A stretch of DNA of 64,000 bases, taken from assembly GCF_963675165.1 (NCBI RefSeq), contig NC_087387.1, forward strand, positions 1,849,501 through 1,913,500, written 5' to 3'. This DNA is from Halichondria panicea (taxonomy: Eukaryota; Porifera; Demospongiae; Suberitida; Halichondriidae). The notes under the pieces are model-generated. The model made no database searches. It was not told the DNA's origin and saw nothing but the letters and a program-made list of their open reading frames with translations. Shown in pieces: positions 60,605 through 64,000 of the stretch. The position numbers and the translations under genes are program-made. Positions within the stretch are counted from its first letter, which is position 1. Every line of letters begins with the position of its first letter.

Positions 60605-62072
60605 ATGGATATGACTGGCATAGAGACGTTGCTAGGTCCTATTGGAGCATCTCCACTAGACATGGAGCCCATCTCGTCAGGGGTGACCAGCACTCGTCTT
60701 TCTGCTGATGATGATGGGAACACTCTCTTTCTCCTACCTCTGTTTTGGACTACAAGAAAATGGGGTCAGTTTCTTGCTCTCTTGCATTCTGGGGGTTCCA
60801 CTGTATTAATTAAATGCCATAGCTAGGCTCCTAAGTGTGGTGAGCTCCAGAAACATCTCGTTCTGTATAAGTGTGGTCAACCAAAATATTGTTTTGTAGG
60901 ATTTTAGTCTGTAGTGAAGGGTGCTACTGCTGTAGCTGTGTGTGCAGTGGCACTGCTGGCTTTGAGGAGGTGTCTCAGACAGAGGAGAAGCGTTGCAGCA
61001 CAACAAGCACTGGTAAGCTAACCTTCATGTGTACCGGTAGTGCATCACGGGGAGCTGAAGGCCTAGGCATGTAGTGTTGTAGTGCACCGCATTTCAGAGT
61101 CCACCACTTAGTAGGTATGTAGTGTCAAATGAGAAATTATTAGAACTCTTTTCATGTATGTACATGTGCTTACCGACTGAAACCCTGAAAATACTGTTTT
61201 TTATTAGCCAGGATTTGAATTGAATGACTATTACAAGTCACCATACTAAAGGATTTGCACTTATAGTTTAATGTACACATAATACATGCAGACAGAGCCA
61301 GTGAGCCCCGCCCCCCTCCGTAGTGGCAAATGGATGGTTGTGCCGGCAGTCTCACCCCCACCCCCTCCGGTTGAGGAGAGAGCTGATGTCACTGAGCATG
61401 ACAAGCAAGGTATGTACTCTTCCTACAGTGCATGTTTGGTTGTCAGGGATACCATGATCTGCACAGTGTCTCTATAGCAACCACTATAGGTTAGTGAATA
61501 TTGTGGTTAGACTTCAGTCACTTCATTATACACATGCAACGAATATTGTCTAAAAGAGAGGCTGTGAAGTTATGGAATGTGGGGGGGTATTGTGTGACAA
61601 AATGTTGGCACTGCAATGTGTACACACGTCATTACTCCCGTATACTGTAATCAAATGTTTAATAAGGTATTGTGTTACAACTGAAACCACAGTAATCTTA
61701 CTGTGTACACAGGCTAATTATAATGATAACCACTGCATGTAGCTTCATAAAATCAATTTTATGATACTCTTACCCACCCACCCACATGTACACACAGAGG
61801 AGCTCCCACTGACAGAGCAGCCTCCCATAGAGACCATCCCCCACCAAGCTCCGGCCTCTACACTTCAAGTGAACACACAAACAGCCGGTCAAGCCTCGGA
61901 AGAATTCAACCTATCCTTTGCTGCTGATTCCAGTTCTGATTCGGAACCAGATGGTGATAAATGGAATGGGGAGGACGAGCCCAGTGGGGACGTCCCTAGC
62001 CATCAAGCTGAGATAAGTGATGAGGACAGTCCTAGAATGGTCACTAGTAGAGCAACTATTAGTGTGTCATGA
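60605..62072 (+). CDS. single-pass membrane protein, unknown
   Basis: Four exons join in phase: 60605-60682, 60908-61012, 61292-61409, 61798-62072 (191 aa). The donor of exon 1 (GGG|GTGACC) was chosen because it keeps exon 2 in the frame encoding a hydrophobic helix (VVKGATAVAVCAVALLALRR) followed by basic residues. The other frame is Cys-rich and loses phase with exon 3. Exon 3 has a Pro run (VSPPPPPVEE). Exon 4 is acidic and Ser-rich (FAADSSSDSEPDGDKWNGED) and ends ATISVS. The short N-terminus without signal peptide suggests a signal-anchor or tail-type topology. No family is recognised. AATAAA lies at 62170-62175. It is convergent with the FERM gene, with 156 bp between the stops. Confidence 0.55.
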
Positions 62073-62169
62073 ACACAAGTATCATTCTAGCTTGCAATTG
62101 GAAGTTTTGTCTCTTTTGTGTTCTTATTAATAATGTACTATAATAGCAGTATGTAATTATTGAATAGAA

Positions 62170-62200
62170 AATAAATTGGATTGTTCTTATGAAATTTATT
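62170..62200. terminator. convergent polyadenylation signals
   Basis: AATAAA on the plus strand at 62170-62175, about 100 bp after the stop of the upstream gene, and TTTATT at 62195-62200, which is AATAAA for the minus-strand FERM gene about 30 bp after its stop. The two 3'UTRs therefore overlap or abut. Confidence 0.6.
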
Positions 62201-62228
62201 GAATGAGTCTAAAAAAATTGTTTGAGAG

Positions 62229-64000
62229 TTACAGGTCATACGTTGTAGGAGTGGAGATGGACGACCGCTTCGGCTGGTCTGGAATGGAATCATTCAGTGG
62301 GCTCATAACGGGGGTTGTGGGCGAGGTACTGAGGGAACTATGATTCGGTTGGTCCAGGTCAGAGCCATTCAGTGAACTCCTGATCATGAGGGGAGTTGTG
62401 GGTGGAGTACTATGCTCCGGCTGGTCCAGGTCAAAGCCATTCAATGAACTTCTCACGGGGGTTGTGGGTGGAGTGCCAAGGGGGTACTGTGTGTGTGTGT
62501 GTGTGTGTGTGTGGTTGGGGTGGCGTTATTTATAGTGTGCATAAAAATAAAAAGTGTATTGGTTAATATTTCAAGCCTTTAGAGATGACATAGAGGCTTA
62601 GAGCTTTAATTGTAAGCTTTTAATAGAGTATATAGAGTATCATAACACTCCATGGCCATATATACACAGGGCCTCTGCAACATATAGCATGAGTAGAGTC
62701 AGAGAAATAGGTGGCCTGAAATAGCTATAGATCCACTCACCCCGGTATCAGGCCCAGAGCTGATGCTGGGAGGTTTAGAGGGGGCCTGATCAATTCTCCC
62801 TCGGATGGTCATCTGGATGTAGAGCTCCAGTGTGTTGAGGATCTCTTTTGTCTGGTACGTGTATCCATGGAAATCCTCTGCCCACTCTTTGAAGTTCTGC
62901 ATGTGAGGGGAGGGGAGGGGGCACTGACAGACAGTATGAGCAACGACTACTTTGCTGTCGCTATACTGTACATGTACTAACCAATGTTGAATGCCAACTC
63001 TAGATCTACTAGAAAACCAATTACGGAAATTTATACTGCAGAATAAAAAGAGCAGCTGACTGGCTCACCAGCTTAAAGCTGTTCTCTGTAGAGGTCCACT
63101 TGTATATGTCAGAGAACCGATGAGTGAAAAGCACCTGTGGTTGGTGGAGCAATTGAAGTAACCATGCATGTGTAGCCTACGATTAAAGATATTTACAGTA
63201 GATACAACAACTACGCGTACCTTCAATATAACACAAACGCAATTTACACAATATGCCCAAGGGCGTGTTAAATTGCCTATCAATGCAGTGTGTGTGGTCA
63301 CCTTGCCAGTGTCTTGCTCAACACTGCAGATGCCGTGCTGGTTGATACCAAACCAGCGATGTTCCATCTTCCTCCAGGGAATCACCGCCAATATCTCACG
63401 ACGAACAGGGACCTGTACAGTGATGCCAACATAATTCTCACTCAAATTACAACTGCTAACAAAGAGATACCTTTTTTACTGTAATTAGCGTTTCAGGGTA
63501 CTAATTTTGGTGGATTTGTAGCAAATTCATTAGCACAATATTTGTCAAAAGATGTACATAAAAGTATGAGGAATGGAAAGTTTAGAGTCAGATACAGATG
63601 AAAAAAGGGCTAACTTGCTTAGCATACTCTCAACAGTACAGAAAAAAAGAAACATTTTATAAATGCGTTTTATTATTAGCGCGGACTTAATTTAGCGTTA
63701 ATTACAAATTCGCTAAAATTAGTACCCATTTATAATAGGGTAATTTGTTTGTTGGCAACATTTAAAGTGTTTCTTACAACCAGATCTACGATCATCTCAA
63801 GAATAATGTTTATCCTTCGAAAAATCTTAATGATACGTACGTACTAGACTTATGGGAGTCAAAATGTCTATAATTGGTATAATTATAGGCATCTCGGTAC
63901 ACTTACTGTCACGTCAAAGAACACTCCTTGATGAGTGATCAGCTTCTGACAAGAATCAATGAGGTCGTTGATGCACTCATGCGTTGAGGCCCCACTCAAT
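62229..64000 (-). CDS. FERM-domain protein, C-terminal part (runs off the window)
   Basis: Five exons join in phase 0: 63909 to beyond 64000, 63302-63412, 63069-63134, 62741-62896, 62229-62486. The encoded segment has CINDLIDSCQKLITHQGVFF, ILAVIPWRKMEHRWFGINQH, GICSVEQDTGKVLFTHRFSD, IYKWTSTENSFKL and YTYQTKEILNTLELYIQM. This is the PH-like F3 lobe of a FERM domain. The 'INxHGI ... F(S/T)xIxxW(S/T)S' pattern is closest to MyTH4-FERM tails of unconventional myosins. After the FERM comes a Pro/Ser-rich tail with three repeats of about 28 residues around SSLNGxDLDQPxHS. The start and motor or other domains lie outside the window, so a myosin identity is inference. Confidence 0.65.
62488..62512. 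repeat. GT microsatellite beside the last FERM-gene exon
   Basis: GT run directly next to the acceptor of the last exon (minus strand reads AC run then AG). Confidence 0.8.

Overview
Organism. The window looks like nuclear DNA of an invertebrate animal. Genes are split into many short GT-AG exons, the DNA is AT-rich, and small inverted-repeat elements are everywhere. RSU1, RUNDC3 and death-domain caspases are animal gene families. A sponge or another early-branching marine invertebrate fits best, but this is inference: no rRNA or mitochondrial marker is present.

Layout. 1-14.3 kb is gene-poor. It holds a hammerhead ribozyme (553-615) and a decayed second copy (9542-9604), relics of a Cdc20-type WD40 exon and a death-domain exon, several repeat families, and broken copies of two MTHFD1 exons. 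14.35-19.24 kb is a death-domain caspase gene with an internal 1.8 kb tandem duplication. It is followed by more broken MTHFD1 exons (19.35-21.26 kb) and a dead LINE fragment. 23.36-47.38 kb, minus strand, is a complete 17-exon MTHFD1 (C1-tetrahydrofolate synthase, about 929 aa, joined exon by exon with matching phases). A second death-domain caspase (27.10-29.76 kb) lies antisense in its intron 11. A pair of paralogous small membrane-protein genes (34.0-35.6 and 40.8-43.9 kb) lies antisense in its 13.3 kb intron 7.

From 47.4 kb the sequence is gene-dense: a coiled-coil protein with a C-terminal CaaX box (47.58-49.05, +) head-to-head with MTHFD1; a RUNDC3-like RUN-domain gene (49.60-52.10, -); RSU1 (52.31-54.70, -) head-to-head with YME1L (54.90-60.38, +), a mitochondrial AAA protease; an unrecognised single-pass membrane protein (60.6-62.07, +); and the 3' part of a FERM-domain gene (62.23 to beyond the right edge, -).

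Main story. A block carrying a death-domain caspase gene plus flanking MTHFD1 exons is present twice. In the right copy MTHFD1 is intact with the caspase inside it. In the left copy the MTHFD1 exons are wrecked but the caspase domain is still open, so the nested gene appears to have been kept while its host decayed. At least two families of short elements with exact 9-bp target duplications (Mutator-like) are also visible. Host genes and nested genes show no obvious shared pathway; the link is positional.
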